Positions 45,069-56,113 are shown, numbered from the stretch's first letter. The stretch is DNA of 64,000 nt from Selaginella moellendorffii (GCF_000143415.4 NW_003314261.1:806001-870000), one strand, 5' to 3'. A program made the numbers and translations. The notes: generated by a model not told the origin, from the letters alone.

Positions 45069-45733
45069 TATTCCTTTACTAAGTTTCTAATGTATTTTAT
45101 TTCAAGGTGAACAATCCGAATCTGAATCAGAGGAGGCGTGATGGCATGTGGCCCTTTGCACTAGTATATCTTAATACCAGTCTGAGAAATAGAATGGCAT
45201 GTGCCCTCAGGCCTTTTACTAAATCACCTTTGAAAGAAATGCAAGCCTCTATGTCGTAAAAAAAAGGTACTAGAGAAATTCCTTAATAATATGAATGTTA
45301 TTTAGTTTCATGAAAATACACTAAGGGTCAAATGAGTTAAATGACTTCTCCAGACTAGCAATGCCTCTTGCTACACCTTCACAATTAGATTCGTTAGAAA
45401 AAGATAACATTGAATAATATCTAAATGTTCTCACCATTAAGTTATATGTCTGGCTAATAGGAATGACGTTCATCTTGGAAAGCTCACCACATGCTCAATG
45501 AACAAACAAATAGTGTGTGCGCGCATGCCATCGCTCTTCTTTAGCTTCAGATTCGGTTTGTTCACCTTAACAATGAGATTTATTATACAACCAGATGGAC
45601 TCAGTCTGGACACAAAGTCACCGCGCTAGTCACCATGCCCCAGATATGTCTAGCCCCTGGACCAAAAACATATAATTTCACGTCATTTTCAAATACTTGA
45701 AAATTTGTACCTAGTCCCATTTTACTGAATAAA
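45069..45733. other. PAL right terminal non-coding region
   Basis: A/T-rich, no gene seen. It carries two degenerate palindrome copies (45141, 45193) and a half-site (45521). Confidence 0.6.
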
Positions 45734-45757
45734 TCCCACTTTAACGAAATAGAGCTT
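45734..45757 (-). repeat. PAL right terminal inverted repeat
   Basis: This is the exact complement of 33212-33235. ACTA follows at 45758-45761, duplicating 33208-33211. Confidence 0.95.
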
Positions 45758-45761
45758 ACTA

Positions 45762-46214
45762 TCCCTACTATACTTTTGGAACCCCCTGCAGCCCCCCCCC
45801 CCCCGGGAGACGCACGCTTTGGGCTTTCACCCCTTGAGCTATATTAGTATTTGGATTTAGTCTTAGAATCGATCTTAGACTCGATCTCGGACCCGACTTC
45901 GGATTCGGTTTCGGACTCGATTTCGGACTCGATCTTGGACCCGATTTTGGCCCCGACTTCGGACTCGATCTCGGACTCAGTCTCAGACCCGATTTGGATC
46001 TCGGACTCTGCCTCAAACTCGGTCTCGAACTCGGACTCGAACTCGGTCTCCGATTCGGCCTCGGCTCGATTCCGGACTCTATCTCGAACTCGGTCTCAGA
46101 GTCGGTCTTGGACTCGATCTTCGACTCGATCCCATCCGATGAACTTTTTGTCATTTCGGTCATGCTCTCGGGGATCCTTTAGCCTACGACATCTCGGGGA
46201 GTCGGTTCCTTACA
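45762..46214 (-). repeat. CRV 5' LTR, part 2
   Basis: This resumes at TCCCTACTATAC where 33211 stopped and ends GGTTCCTTACA, followed by CCTTT. It contains the second copy of the poly-C run (45790-45804) and the GGACTCGATC array (45851-46140). Confidence 0.9.
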
Positions 46215-46219
46215 CCTTT

Positions 46220-46743
46220 CCACAGGTATTCAACAAGTTACCTATTAATCTCCTCATCTTCAGCAAGACTAGTATGAGTCGGTTGTTGTGGATAAGGAGT
46301 AGCTTTAGGTACTAAGTCAATTTCATGCTGAATTTCACAGTTGAGAGGTAAACCATTAGGCAACTCATCCGGAAATACGTTATGGAACTCCTCCTGAATG
46401 GAATCCATCCAAGCCCTATGCCCACAAATGTACTCCAAATCAGATATGATTATATTAGAAAGAAACAGGTACACCACAGAATCAGCTATCTTATGTGTGC
46501 ATGTTAGTAACTCCAAAGTGTTAATCAATGGAGTATCATTATTGTCTATCCCAACAATCTCTTTCACAGTGCCACCAACTTTGATATGCAAAACATTACG
46601 CTCCCAATCAATCCCTAGCTTCCTGTCATAAAATCATTCCTCTCCAAGAATAACGTCTGTGCAACCAAGATCTATAACTTAGAACAAAGGATGGTCAAGA
46701 ATCCCTTGAACTATCAAAGGAACACTCAAAGCCCATTCACTAT
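46220..46743 (-). pseudogene. GY protease-RT linker remains
   Basis: Minus strand: DLGCTDVILGEE (end of protease), KLGIDWERNVLHI, then EEFHNVFPDELPNGLP...IQHEIDLVPKATPYPQ...AEDEEINR and EYLWKG up to the CRV junction. Several stops occur. It joins across CRV to the RT at 26159 and across the old E1 to protease/gag at 47874. Confidence 0.85.
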
Positions 46744-47873
46744 TGTAACGCACGTGGTTTTGACCCTTTATCCTATGGTGATTTACTATAGGATAACACC
46801 ACGAAGCAGAACCTAAACCCTTTATGTGGCACGTGTCATATGCCACGTGTCCATAGGAGCCCGAGGTTCAGGACCTTGGGCCACTGAACGAAGGAACGGT
46901 GCTAAACTCCCAAGCATGGAGCCAAGGAGTGATGGAACCGAACCACGGAGCAACTCCCAAGCATAAAGCCCAAGGAGCGAAGGGGCAGGAGCCCGAAGTG
47001 ACTTGGAACAGTCATGGAGCAACTAGCATCCCAATGCCAAGACTAGCACGCAAAACGGAGCCAAATGGAGTCTAGCACTATTTCGGTATACCAGTGGCTT
47101 AATGCGAGGATATGGGTACTCCACCAGCTAGCATGGAATGGAACTTGGGTTTAGACCCAAGCCGGACGCAGAACAAGGATAGGCACGCAAGCGGGAGCTA
47201 GACTATGCCTCAGGTTAGTCGACCATGCCCGACCTACCCACTATCCCTACTATACATTTGGAACCCCCCATAGCCCCCCCCCCCCCCCCCCCCCCTTTGA
47301 GGAACACACGCTTTGGGCTTTCACCCCAAGCCTCCCTTAGTATTAGGAGTTAGTCTTTGGGACAAGCTCGAAACTTACTAAATATGAAATGTCCCTAGAT
47401 TGCGAATTTGGACACGGGACAAACACCATTGTGTTCAGGACGATCTCTACATTCTGTAGATATGCCAAATGAGCAAATCTAGACACTTTCCATAAATAGC
47501 ATTTAGGACCGAAATGAGACCAACACAAAGGGCATGACAGCGAGGGTGTTTAGCAGACACGGTAAGCTATCATTTAGTGATATTGAGGGACTAATCTTAA
47601 TATCGCGGGGGTTTTTGATACTACCAAGTGCACGCCAATGACACAAGTTTCTCAAACCAGGCCGAGTATGCTTAGCAAGAAATACATAGGGTTCCTACCT
47701 TATGTTTATCCAATCTAAGTGCATGTTCATTGATCAGTTTCTCAACTAGCTCAAGTGGGAACTGATAACGGGTCCAACAATACCGACCTCATGCCATCGT
47801 GGCAGTAAGGAAAGAATATCTGAAAGGACTAGCCGACAGGTAACTTTCGATACCCAAAGTCACATTCGCGACA
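46744..47873 (-). mobile_element. Old E1 copy, truncated, inserted in GY
   Basis: The LTR is 46744-47256 (complement of TGTATAG...TTACA; starts TGTAACGCACG, ends TATACA). The G-rich tract complement is at 47262-47295. E1 interior then runs through a diverged stretch matching the complement of 5840-5320 to ...CATTCGCGACAA. The other LTR and most of the interior are missing. Divergence from the young E1 at 1-6447 is obvious throughout. Confidence 0.85.
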
Positions 47874-49175
47874 ACCATAAACACGAGTGCTACATCCATT
47901 TGCCATAACCACCATGTAAATTATTGAGCTCTTTTCTACAGGTAAACCAAGTTTCTACACCACCTTGGAGCTTAAAAAGTTGTGAGTAGCACTTGGATCA
48001 AAAAGAATACTAATAACACTACCTTGAATGTCCCCTTTGGCCTTCATAAGTTAATTGCGCATAGAACTATTAATGTCTATAAAGTTGATACAAACTCGAG
48101 ATTGAGATTCTTGAACTTGTGCCACAAGGCATGGAAGAGCCACCATAGTAGATGCCTGAGCTATATCCATAATGGATTCCACCATATTCATCTTAATATT
48201 CTTTGATCCCTTTACAAGAGGACAATCCTTGCCATGATATCTAGCCTTCTGACAATGAAAACAATTGCCCTCCACATTATCTTTCTCTCGCTGGTCCAAA
48301 TAATATCTTTTAGCCACATTACTATCTCCATTCTTTGAGCCACAATGGAACAATAGTTATTTCTTCCCCGAAGATGAAGTATTGGTGGGTTAGTCATTAC
48401 ATTGACCAGAGTTGACCAAATTGATAGTTTGGGTGAAAAGATTTGGGCTTTAATGATAGCATTAGTTGATGTTGCTAGAAAATCCTTCTTGACTTTCTGT
48501 TGCACATCCAATGAGCTCAATCCTTTGATGAAACATTGCACCTTTAGCAACTCATTATAAGTGCCTATGAAACTAAGGCAAAGATCACATACATATCTAA
48601 AAACAAAGTCCCTTGCTGGATCTCTAACAGCTGGTTCACAAAATAACCTCTTCAAGCTTCTTGACAACTGAAGTGTGGAAAACTTTCATCAAATCAGTTC
48701 AAGAAGTCAGCTTCGGATTAGCTTTGATGTAACTCTTTCATCACGAAGAAGCATGGCTCGTAAGCTTCGTTACAAAAAAATCAATCTTCATTTTTTCTTT
48801 ATAAAGATTGTGAGACTAACAACTTTCCCATAATTCCAAACTTTTTGACTATCATAAACATTCAATAATGACTGTCATTCCATGATACCATATGTTTGAT
48901 ATACCAATAGTAATCATAGACATGAGATTGAGTTAATCCTTAAGGGTCCATGTGAAGCAAGAAATCTTTAATAAGATTGATAGAATCCTTAACCTCTTTT
49001 ATGTTGCTTTGAACCTTAGAAATCTAGTGTCTTTGCCGCACAACAACATCATCAAAAGTCTCTTCTTCATCATCATATAGCCATCATCACTATCATCATT
49101 AACACCATACTCCTTATCAGGATCAATATCTTGCTCACTTGCTATCTTTAAAAGAACATGCTGCTCCAATACCGA
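47874..49175 (-). pseudogene. GY gag and protease remains (copy 2)
   Basis: Parallel to 6604-7903: gag core at 48667-48212 (FIGTYNELLKVQCFIKGLSSLDVQQKV), knuckle CFHCQKARYHGKDCPL, and a retropepsin-like segment with D-P-S. Frames are broken. A primer-site-like complement lies at about 49160-49174. Confidence 0.75.
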
Positions 49176-49252
49176 TGAAACAAATAAGAGTGAACCCTCA
49201 TTATAGTTTTAAATCCCACAGGCCATAGAATATTCTTAGAATAATCCTGTGG
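49176..49252 (-). repeat. GY 5' LTR remnant (copy 2)
   Basis: Near-identical to 7904-7980. It is followed by 18 bp (TTTGTGTTAGAATGGAGG) absent from copy 1, then formin FH1. Confidence 0.4.
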
Positions 49253-50680
49253 TTTGTGTTAGAATGGAGGCAGCTGAATTCCCTTGAGGCAATGGTGGCA
49301 GAGGAAGCGGCAGTGGGGCAGTTGAATTCCCTTGAGGCAGTGGTGGAGGAGGCAGAGGTGGTGGTGGCGGTGGCAGCTTTGCAGTAAAACTTGGAAGCTC
49401 GAACAGAAGTGGTGGAGGAGGCGGAGGAGGGGGATGACCAGCAACAGAAACTACTGGTGGTGGTGGTGGTGGTGGTGGTGGAGCAGGAGGTGGAGACTGC
49501 AAAATAGCCAACCTCCGAGGTGGTGGAGTGGTGAAGGAGTACCTGGTGCGAAGCTAGGGTTAAACGATAACGTTGGACTTGTCCACCGTGACACCCCTAA
49601 CTGACAATCAAAACGGGCGATGATGGAGGAGGTGGTGGTACTGGAAATAAGTGTTCACTCGTCATCCGCTGCCGCTAGTGCTGCTCTATCCATTGGAAGT
49701 CTCCTGTCCTCAAACCCATTGCCAACCGTGGTCAGCTGCTGTCTCTGCCACCGTCTAACCAGTCCCCGCAACTGAAGAGCTCCTGGACCTTGGCAAAAGC
49801 TTCCATCGGCAAGCCACCTTTCTCTTCCATCAGCGCACAGGCGCTACAGGGGACGAAAATCCATCCGTCTCGCGAAAAGAGAAGATTGATTTTGCCAAGA
49901 TTGGTTCAGCTTTGCTTGCTTACCTCTGGTCGGGAGTCCTTGGAGAAGCACTCCTTCCCGTTCCAGAGTATGTCAATGTCGTCCCGGTTGAGCATCAGGA
50001 TGTTGGAGCGGATGAACGCAGTGTTAAACATGACCCAGAACATCATCTCCTCCCGGTCTGACTCCAAGTCCAAGTGGATGCACTCGAGAACCACACCCCC
50101 TTGCACGGCACACTGTACATCGATCTTCATCACATCACAATCTGTCTGGAAGCTGGAACACACAAGAGCATTACTGACCAAAGCAAAAGAAAACAAGCTC
50201 ACCACCTTACCGGTCGATAATGCCACAGACTTGCTCTTCTTTCCCAAGGCAAAGAGCATCCTCATCTTCCTGTTCAACGCTTTCGATCGGGGATCTCTTC
50301 CATAAATGCGGCCCCTCGTCCGGATCGAAAGCTGGCACCACTTTGAGGATGAGGCAGTCGAGGCTGAGCGAGCGATCCGGGAGTGGCCACTCCGGAGTGT
50401 TGTTCCTTCTAGCAACGTACTGGAGATATCTCAGCTGCCATCGGATTGGGAGGAGTGAGCAGCTGCATCAATCCCTTTGGAGCCTCCCGATGGAGCATAT
50501 CGAGCGTCTTGAATTCGCCCGTGTACATCTTCCTGTAGATGAGAAAGCTGGCGAGAATGAACGCCAGCAGCAGCCATCCCCCCCTCTCGCAGTGCACCAG
50601 CTGCCTCTCCTCACAGCCGTCGGACCACATATAGATCAAACGGTCCAATTAAACAACCATTCCTCCCGTTAAAAATGGCC
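49253..50680 (-). pseudogene. Class II formin, 5' half (PTEN-like, C2, FH1), copy 2
   Basis: Minus strand: a shortened PTEN-like remainder (50648-50409, where the QQNIVL part is also deleted so ...EERQ joins LVHCERGGW), C2 at 50200-49910 (CDVMKIDVQCAVQG, FNTAFIRSNILMLN) and FH1 at 49510-49253. It is the probable 5' partner of the FH1-FH2 half at 21328-23660, from which it is separated by GY, E1, CRV and PAL. An intact N-terminus is absent. Confidence 0.85.
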
Positions 50681-50743
50681 ACATCATCCAGGGACTCTTT
50701 GGCTTTGCACTGAGTCTTTGCTAGGGACGCTTTGATTTGAGCG

Positions 50744-53386
50744 GTGATGGAGAATCGCGGTCTTCTCTCCAAGAAGGAGAGATGGAAGCGGCGCTCTACG
50801 GAATGCCAGCATTCTAGGGCAAGGCGCTGGATCGCGAGCTGGCCTCTTCCGGCATTCCAAGCCCTGCTACATTTTCTCCTCGGGACCGTCGCCTTCTTCC
50901 TCACCTTGGCGGCCAGCGAGAATGTAGGTTGAGTTGAGGCGCTCACGCTCGATCTCGCAGGATTTCGCCGGTGTCTGGCCGATTTTCGACGCGGCACACT
51001 CTTGCGACTAATACGCATGCTTTCGCTGTGTTTCCGGTTCGTGTTAGAGTCCTCAAAGGGATGGAAATTCCTTTCTTTGCAGATTGTCCAGGGTCTTATC
51101 AACGAGCTAGAGGCTCAAGGGGCTTTACCTCGGAGTAGCTCTCGGGTTTCCTCGCTAGCTACATGCTGTGGTCAGAGGTGGGTCTTGTTTTGCCTCCGTG
51201 GTTCCTATGATTGAATTTTTTTCGTTTTTCCTTCTCTAGATTTGTGGAGCTATTATGGCAGCTCTCGGCCCACGCTCTGCGAGAAGTTCATCGACGGAAC
51301 TTCCCAGCGGATGTTGCCGAGAACCCCTTGCCAGCGTCGTTCACGGAATTCATCACGCAAAATTCACATGCATCAGCTCTCCTTGCCGTGACAAAGGTGG
51401 AGTGTTCATTGATAGATTGTTGGAACTTGCGTGTTTTTGCAGGCACGTATTGCTCTAGAGCGTAGGCGTTTCCTGCAAGGTGCGTCTGCGGCCATGCATA
51501 AACAAGCGTTGTGGTCCAGTCTAGCTCATGACATGAGATCCATGGTGGCAGCGAGAGCATAGTCCCCTCTCATGGAAACAAAGTACCCGTGACCATCGTG
51601 GAGCAGCCCGGCAGCGCTACACGCAGCAAGAATGGTGGTGAAGCTGACAACGTCCAGTTCTAGTCCTTGAAGCTCAGTCAACTCAAACAGCTCGCAAGCT
51701 CGTCGGCCATGTCCGTTTCGAGCAAAGGTCGCCACTGTGGTCGTGCAGACCATCAAACTCCACTCCCCCGTCCTGCGAGAAGATCTCCGCCGCGCTCGAC
51801 ACATCTCCGCATTTTCCATACATGTTGATGGCGGCTGCTCCAGCAGTGACATCGAACTTCTCGCCGCTCGAAGAGACAGCACTGCCGTCCGAGAGAGCTG
51901 TGAAGGCCGCGCACGCATCGAAGATGCAAGCCAGAGCGACACCGTCCATTCCCAGGCCGGCCAAGTCCATGAGCTTGAAAGCTTTCAGCGCCTCGATTAC
52001 ACTGAACGGAGGCTTATTTACATCAAGAGCTGGAGAAAATGCAGGAGCTTTAAAGTTCTAGAGCATTTGCAAATCAAAAATTACTGTCAGCGTCTCGAGC
52101 TACAACGCATTGGGAGTCTCTTCTAAAACATACTGGTCAGTTCGTAATTCTTGGATTTTTTTATGTTCTTATTTTTGTCTGATTTTGTGTTGATTGTAGA
52201 GAGGCACGACAAACTAGCAAGCGGCCCTATAGAAGACTTGATTGCTCATCGTGACCACAGGTGTTTAATCTTTTGGTTCCTGGATTTTGTTTGACGCTGT
52301 GCTTATAGATGGATCGGCTTTGCGTGTGACCATCCACCGAGGGATGAATGTCATTCCAAGTTCGTGAGCTCCAATGACGAGGACTGCAATCGGCAACTAG
52401 AAAAGCAGGAGAGTGACGACGAAGCCAGAACAGACAGGGCAGTTAAAGGGTCGAGCCCGCTTGATGTTGCTGAAGTTATTAGACGGTGGACCCATGCTTT
52501 GCAACGCATACACAAACAAGCTCAAAAGCTGGTAAAAACTTTAGCTGTGTCTAACTTGCTTACATGACTGGAATTGTCGTACAGTCACGAAGGCACTTCC
52601 TAATCTTATAAATGCGGTGGATGCTTGTGAGGGACACACAAGCATTACGGGCAACGTTAGCGGAGCAAAAACAACACATCTCAAATATGCAGGTATTAGA
52701 TTCTTCTTGCGGTTATTTGTTTGTTTAAAAAGGACTTATTCTTCAGGTGCTCATTTCGCAGCTAAAGGAAACCACTCCAGGAATGGAAGCAAACATTAAC
52801 AAAGTCCGTCAACATGTCAATCACTCTGCGGTTTCTTCTGCCTCTCAAGCTGTTTTCGCTGGGTATAGCGTGTATTCTGACTCTGCACTTTCCTCTCAAG
52901 TACGTGACCACCTTGTTTGAGCCATGTTCTGACTAGCTTTAGCAGGACGTGACTTCGGACTGTGTTGCTGACGATAGAGGCACTCCTGGACCTCTAGAAC
53001 TGGCACCTCCAAGCCCGACACTAAAGCTTCCTCAGCTGCCAACACTGTTTTCGCCGTTTTCTCTTTTGCACAAAGGTGGTGACGACGATGATTTGGACCT
53101 CCGCCCGTCTTCACTGGCTTTCTCTGACCACAAGGACTACGAAGGTATTCTAAAATGCAATGTCTTATATATCGACTATGCCGGCTTTTATATTCCAGAT
53201 GATTTCAAAGAATTGTGGCAAGCAGTTCACGAAGCCGCACTCTCAAAGCCTGTTGAGGCTGCGACTGAGAACACCAGCACCAGTAACACGACCTCAGAGC
53301 ACTATTTCACGCCTTTGACTGTACAAAAGGAAAGCGTCAATCCAACAAGCACTGTGGTTTCCAGGACCAGGACGACGACTTGGTAG
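50744..53386 (+). pseudogene. AUG6: Augmin complex subunit 6, copy 2
   Basis: Exons parallel copy 1: 51083-51177, 51240-51395, 51443 to about 51530 (keeps RRRFLQG; copy 1 lost FLQ), then about 52005-52129, 52200-52260, 52309-52531, 52585-52692, 52746-52899, 52946-53144 and 53199-53381. The splice donor of the GVWPIFDAA exon is removed by a 15-bp deletion at about 51008, and the in-frame stop after MQEL is shared with copy 1. A PPR fragment interrupts it at 51536-51994. From 52000 onward it is almost identical to copy 1. Confidence 0.8.
51536..51994 (-). pseudogene. PPR fragment inserted in augmin-6 copy 2
   Basis: Minus strand: LAGLGMDGVALACIFDACAAFTALSDG...AAINMYGKCGDVSSAAEIFSQ...ACELFEL...ACSAAGLL, a run of PPR motifs similar to 17337-17700. 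Copy 1 has only about 60 bp at the corresponding place (10247-10308). Confidence 0.8.
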
Positions 53387-53559
53387 GTGCGTTTTACACT
53401 CTGTTTCTTTTCTGTCGTGATTTCACTCTGGGCATTTTATGATTCCAATCCAGCTCCGGCAGCCACATCAACATCGCCATGAGTTTTGCAGCTGCTCAAC
53501 ACAGTCACCCACGAGACTCCATCAGGCTCAAAAGGAATGGTTGTCAGCAAAGCTAGGCC

Positions 53560-54471
53560 CTAGTCAACTCGGCCAGATCTTGCTAGCAGATCGATCACGC
53601 AAACGTAGTGATCCATGGTGGCAGCGAGAGCATAGTCCCCTCTCATGGAAACAAAGTACCCGCGACCATCGTGGAGCAGCCCGGCAGCGCTGCACGCAGC
53701 AAGAATGGTGGTGAAGCTGACAACGTCCAGTTCTAGTCCTTGACTCTCAGTCAACTCAAACAGCTCGTGAGCTCGTCGGCCATGTCCGTTTCGAGCAAAG
53801 CCCGCCACCATGGTCGTGCAGAGCACCAAACTCCACTCCCAGGCTCGGTACTGCGAGAAGATCTCCGCCGCGCTCGACACACTGGCCGGGGCTCAAAAAA
53901 ACCGGAGAGCGATTGAGAGCTTCCACAAGATGGTTCTAGAAGGTCGAAGCTCGTCTTCGATGCCTTGCCGGAGAAGAGCCTCGTGTCGTGGACGTCGATT
54001 GTCCAGCTATGCCGACCACCAGTGCTCTTCTCGAAGGACTCGCAAGCGTCTTCCAAGCTGTGGCATTTCCCATACATGTTGATGGCTCAAGTCTGCGTCC
54101 GAGCAGAGATCAAGCGAGAGCTCCAGTTCTTCGTGAAGCAGCCTTCCATGGCGGGGATCACCAGTCGAGGATGGTGATCCACGCGGTTTGGAGGCTAGCC
54201 TTCCAAGTCCATCCGCTTGATCAGGCTCAGAGCTCGAGAGAAGCTCCCGTGGCGAGCGTAGGCCGCGATCATCTCGGAGCTCTCCTCCGGCTCGCAGTTC
54301 AAACGTCCTGCGACCTCCCCGTTGGATCCCAGCCCCGCCAGCATTGAGTTCCAAGAGATGATCGCGGCCTCCACTCGGGCATTCGATCAAAGACGCTCTT
54401 GGCCTGCTGGAGGTGATGAAGATATCGAGGATCGCCTTCGCCAGTATGCTGCTGCTGGATCGCGTCGTCCA
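53560..54471 (-). pseudogene. PPR protein (PLS type), copy 2, broken
   Basis: Nearly identical to 11871-12782 up to about 54170, then with small indels that change the frame again. The 5' leader contains TCTCAAACCCTAACTCG (telo-box) at about 54508-54525. Homology with copy 1 ends at 54647. Confidence 0.8.
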
Positions 54472-54715
54472 CAAGACAGCCCTAGAAACAGAGGCAGACA
54501 TTTAGCATCTCAAACCCTAACTCGCAGAGCTTTGATAATATAAGCCACGGCGACAGCCACGTTTTGCTTACGTGTCTGCCCAGCTCATCACTTGCCCGCC
54601 CAAAGATTTTAAACTTCGGGGTTCCTTATAGCTTTAGGGTTCTACCTTGGAAGCTCCTGGCTTTCATCGACGCGCCGCGATCGACCGGTAAATCGCAGCT
54701 TTGATCAATCGCTGG

Positions 54716-56113
54716 ATGATATTTCGGGGCAAAATTCAGAGGACGACACCAAGTGTAGCTCCGATCGGCAGCGACAGCGCCAATGCATCGATCCAAGGTT
54801 TTCCAGGCCATGATTCATCGTCAGTGACATATTTCGTGCCTATTTCAGATGAATCCTGGCGCATTGCCGCCGTCGACACGCCACGATCCAGCTCAAGGCA
54901 AGGTAACAGGCTCGGACTGGTTAATCGAGGCTCAGACCCGGTTCTTGGTGAATTTTCACAGGAGATCTTTGGGTCTGTTGCTGCTCCTGCACTCTTGGGA
55001 CCTCTCTTCGGCCCTTCTCTGGCTCAAAAGCCACCATCTGGCCATGGAGGGCATACACCGGAGACAAACTCCCTCAGTATAGCGATGGCGTTGTTTGTTG
55101 CTGTCTCCATTTTGGCGGTCGTGGCCACGCTTTTCTTCCAACGCGTGCGCCAGAGGCAGGACGAGGCAACCGAAAGGAGGCAGAGGAGGATCAATGATTT
55201 CTTCATAGCAGCACACACCGATGTAGGTGCTGAGACTCTCGCTGCCAGTGGACGAGTTCTAGGCCTCAGTCTCTCAATGGCCGTGAAGGTATGAGCTCAA
55301 TCATTTTTACTTATCAAACATTTGTAAATGTTCTTAGCTGGAAGTCATCTGGATCGTATTACTAAATGCTGCTCCGGATCCGGCATGGGATTATGCCCCC
55401 CTTTTCAATGCGCTTGCCACTGATGATCGAGGATGGAGAGAAGTAAGTCTTCTTACTCAAAACTGGTTCTCTACGTGAACTAAAATAATTCTCTATGTCG
55501 CAGGCTTTAACGGCATCTTTTAAACGTTTTTTTAGAGAAATGCGAAATGGCTTCTTACCTGTAGACTATGAGGTGGATATTTCAGAAAGGTCTTGCATGG
55601 CTTCTTACCTGTGGACTTTCAGGTGGCTATTTTCTTCACCGTGATATTCCGGCATAGTACAGGACTCTTCAGCCTCGGTATCACTCTTCCCACTGACGCT
55701 CACGTCAATTTCTACGATTTCGCGAAGTTCTTCTTCCGAACACTATCTCACGATGGCGAGTACTGCTTGAATCTGGATTACTCGTTCTTTTCAGCGCCCC
55801 CCAACCAAATCTACACGGATTTCGTGAGTGATGTCTATGATGCGGCACCCTGGCTCGATTCACTTTACATCGAAAGCTGCTTCGTATATTACCTTTCAAG
55901 ACGGGCTCCTCTAACATCGTACACCTGGATGACAGGTTTGAATTTTATTTCTAATGTTTTATTTGTGTTTATACCCTGTTTGTAGAGGACGACATTCCTC
56001 GTATAACGAAAGTACGTCTTGGAGAAAGACTCTTGAACATGAGACGTAACAATCTAATCGATCAGGATTACTACTCGCAAGTCTTACACTTGTTTCCGGA
56101 TGCCACTGATTTG
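54716..56113 (+). CDS. Unknown single-pass membrane protein, 3' truncated
   Basis: Exons with GT-AG borders: 54716-55288 (start MIFRGKIQRTTP; the frame opens slightly earlier without ATG), 55338-55442, 55504-55572, 55623-55935 and 55986-56113. One hydrophobic segment (MALFVAVSILAVVATLFF) is followed by a basic stretch (QRVRQRQDEATERRQRR), so it is probably membrane anchored. Downstream is a soluble domain (GWREALTASFKRFFREM, NFYDFAKFFFRTLSHDGEYCLN, TDFVSDVYDAAPWLDSLY). After the donor at 56114 no matching exon follows, because PPR debris begins. A 27-bp segment (ATGGCTTCTTACCTGT.GACT) is duplicated at 55548 and 55597. Family not recognised. Confidence 0.6.

Larger units (their letters stand above)
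34675..45216. repeat. Dispersed 24-bp palindrome family of PAL
   Basis: The consensus is the 12-mer AATGGCATGAGG followed by its own reverse complement, with central variants GGCC(T/A)C. Copies: 34675-34696, 34750-34771, 35981-36004, 36172-36195, 36313-36336, 37813-37836, 39090-39113, 39149-39174, 39227-39250, 40010-40033, 40945-40971, 41532-41555, 41629-41653, 41800-41824, 41836-41859, 41906-41929, 43741-43764, 43798-43821, weaker 45141-45161 and 45193-45216. Half-sites occur near 34729, 40190 and 45521. I found none outside PAL. Several are exact palindromes over 22 bp or more. Confidence 0.9.
33212..45757. mobile_element. PAL: 12.5-kb multi-gene TIR DNA transposon
   Basis: The ends are perfect 24-bp inverted repeats (AAGCTCTATTTCG...). 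The flanks ACTA at 33208-33211 and 45758-45761 form a 4-bp target duplication, confirmed by the empty site in the other CRV LTR. The cargo is a plus-strand transposase (42002-45068) and divergent minus-strand gene(s) from about 39370 to 33650, with a 2.6-kb non-coding divergent region between. About 20 copies of a 24-bp palindrome are restricted to this element within the window. A 4-bp duplication is reported for Sola-type transposons, but I cannot confirm the superfamily. Confidence 0.9.
26165..46214 (-). mobile_element. CRV: Ty3/gypsy chromovirus inserted in GY and carrying PAL
   Basis: The LTRs begin TGTAAGGAACC and end TGGCTTACA on the minus strand: left LTR 26165-27318 complete, right LTR 32508-33211 plus 45762-46214, split by PAL. 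The tRNA-iMet primer site is at 32493-32504. The interior order on the minus strand is gag, protease, RT, RNase H, integrase, chromodomain, as in chromoviruses. Without PAL the element is about 7.5 kb. The coding region is broken by stops, frameshifts and active-site changes. Confidence 0.9.
47635..54647. repeat. Segmental duplication, copy 2 (partner 6448-12980)
   Basis: Same order and orientation as copy 1. At 47635 the sequence ...GTGCACGCCAATGAC is uninterrupted, i.e. the empty site of the young E1. Specific differences are about 80 bp more old E1 (47791-47873), 15 bp missing at about 51008, about 460 bp of PPR sequence at 51536-51994, and small changes near 54170-54200 and 54355-54380. 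Confidence 0.9.

Noticed and set aside
34675-45216. CRISPR-like array of palindromic repeats
   Set aside because: Spacing is irregular (tens to thousands of bp), repeats are dispersed through introns and intergenic DNA, and the context is a eukaryotic transposon.
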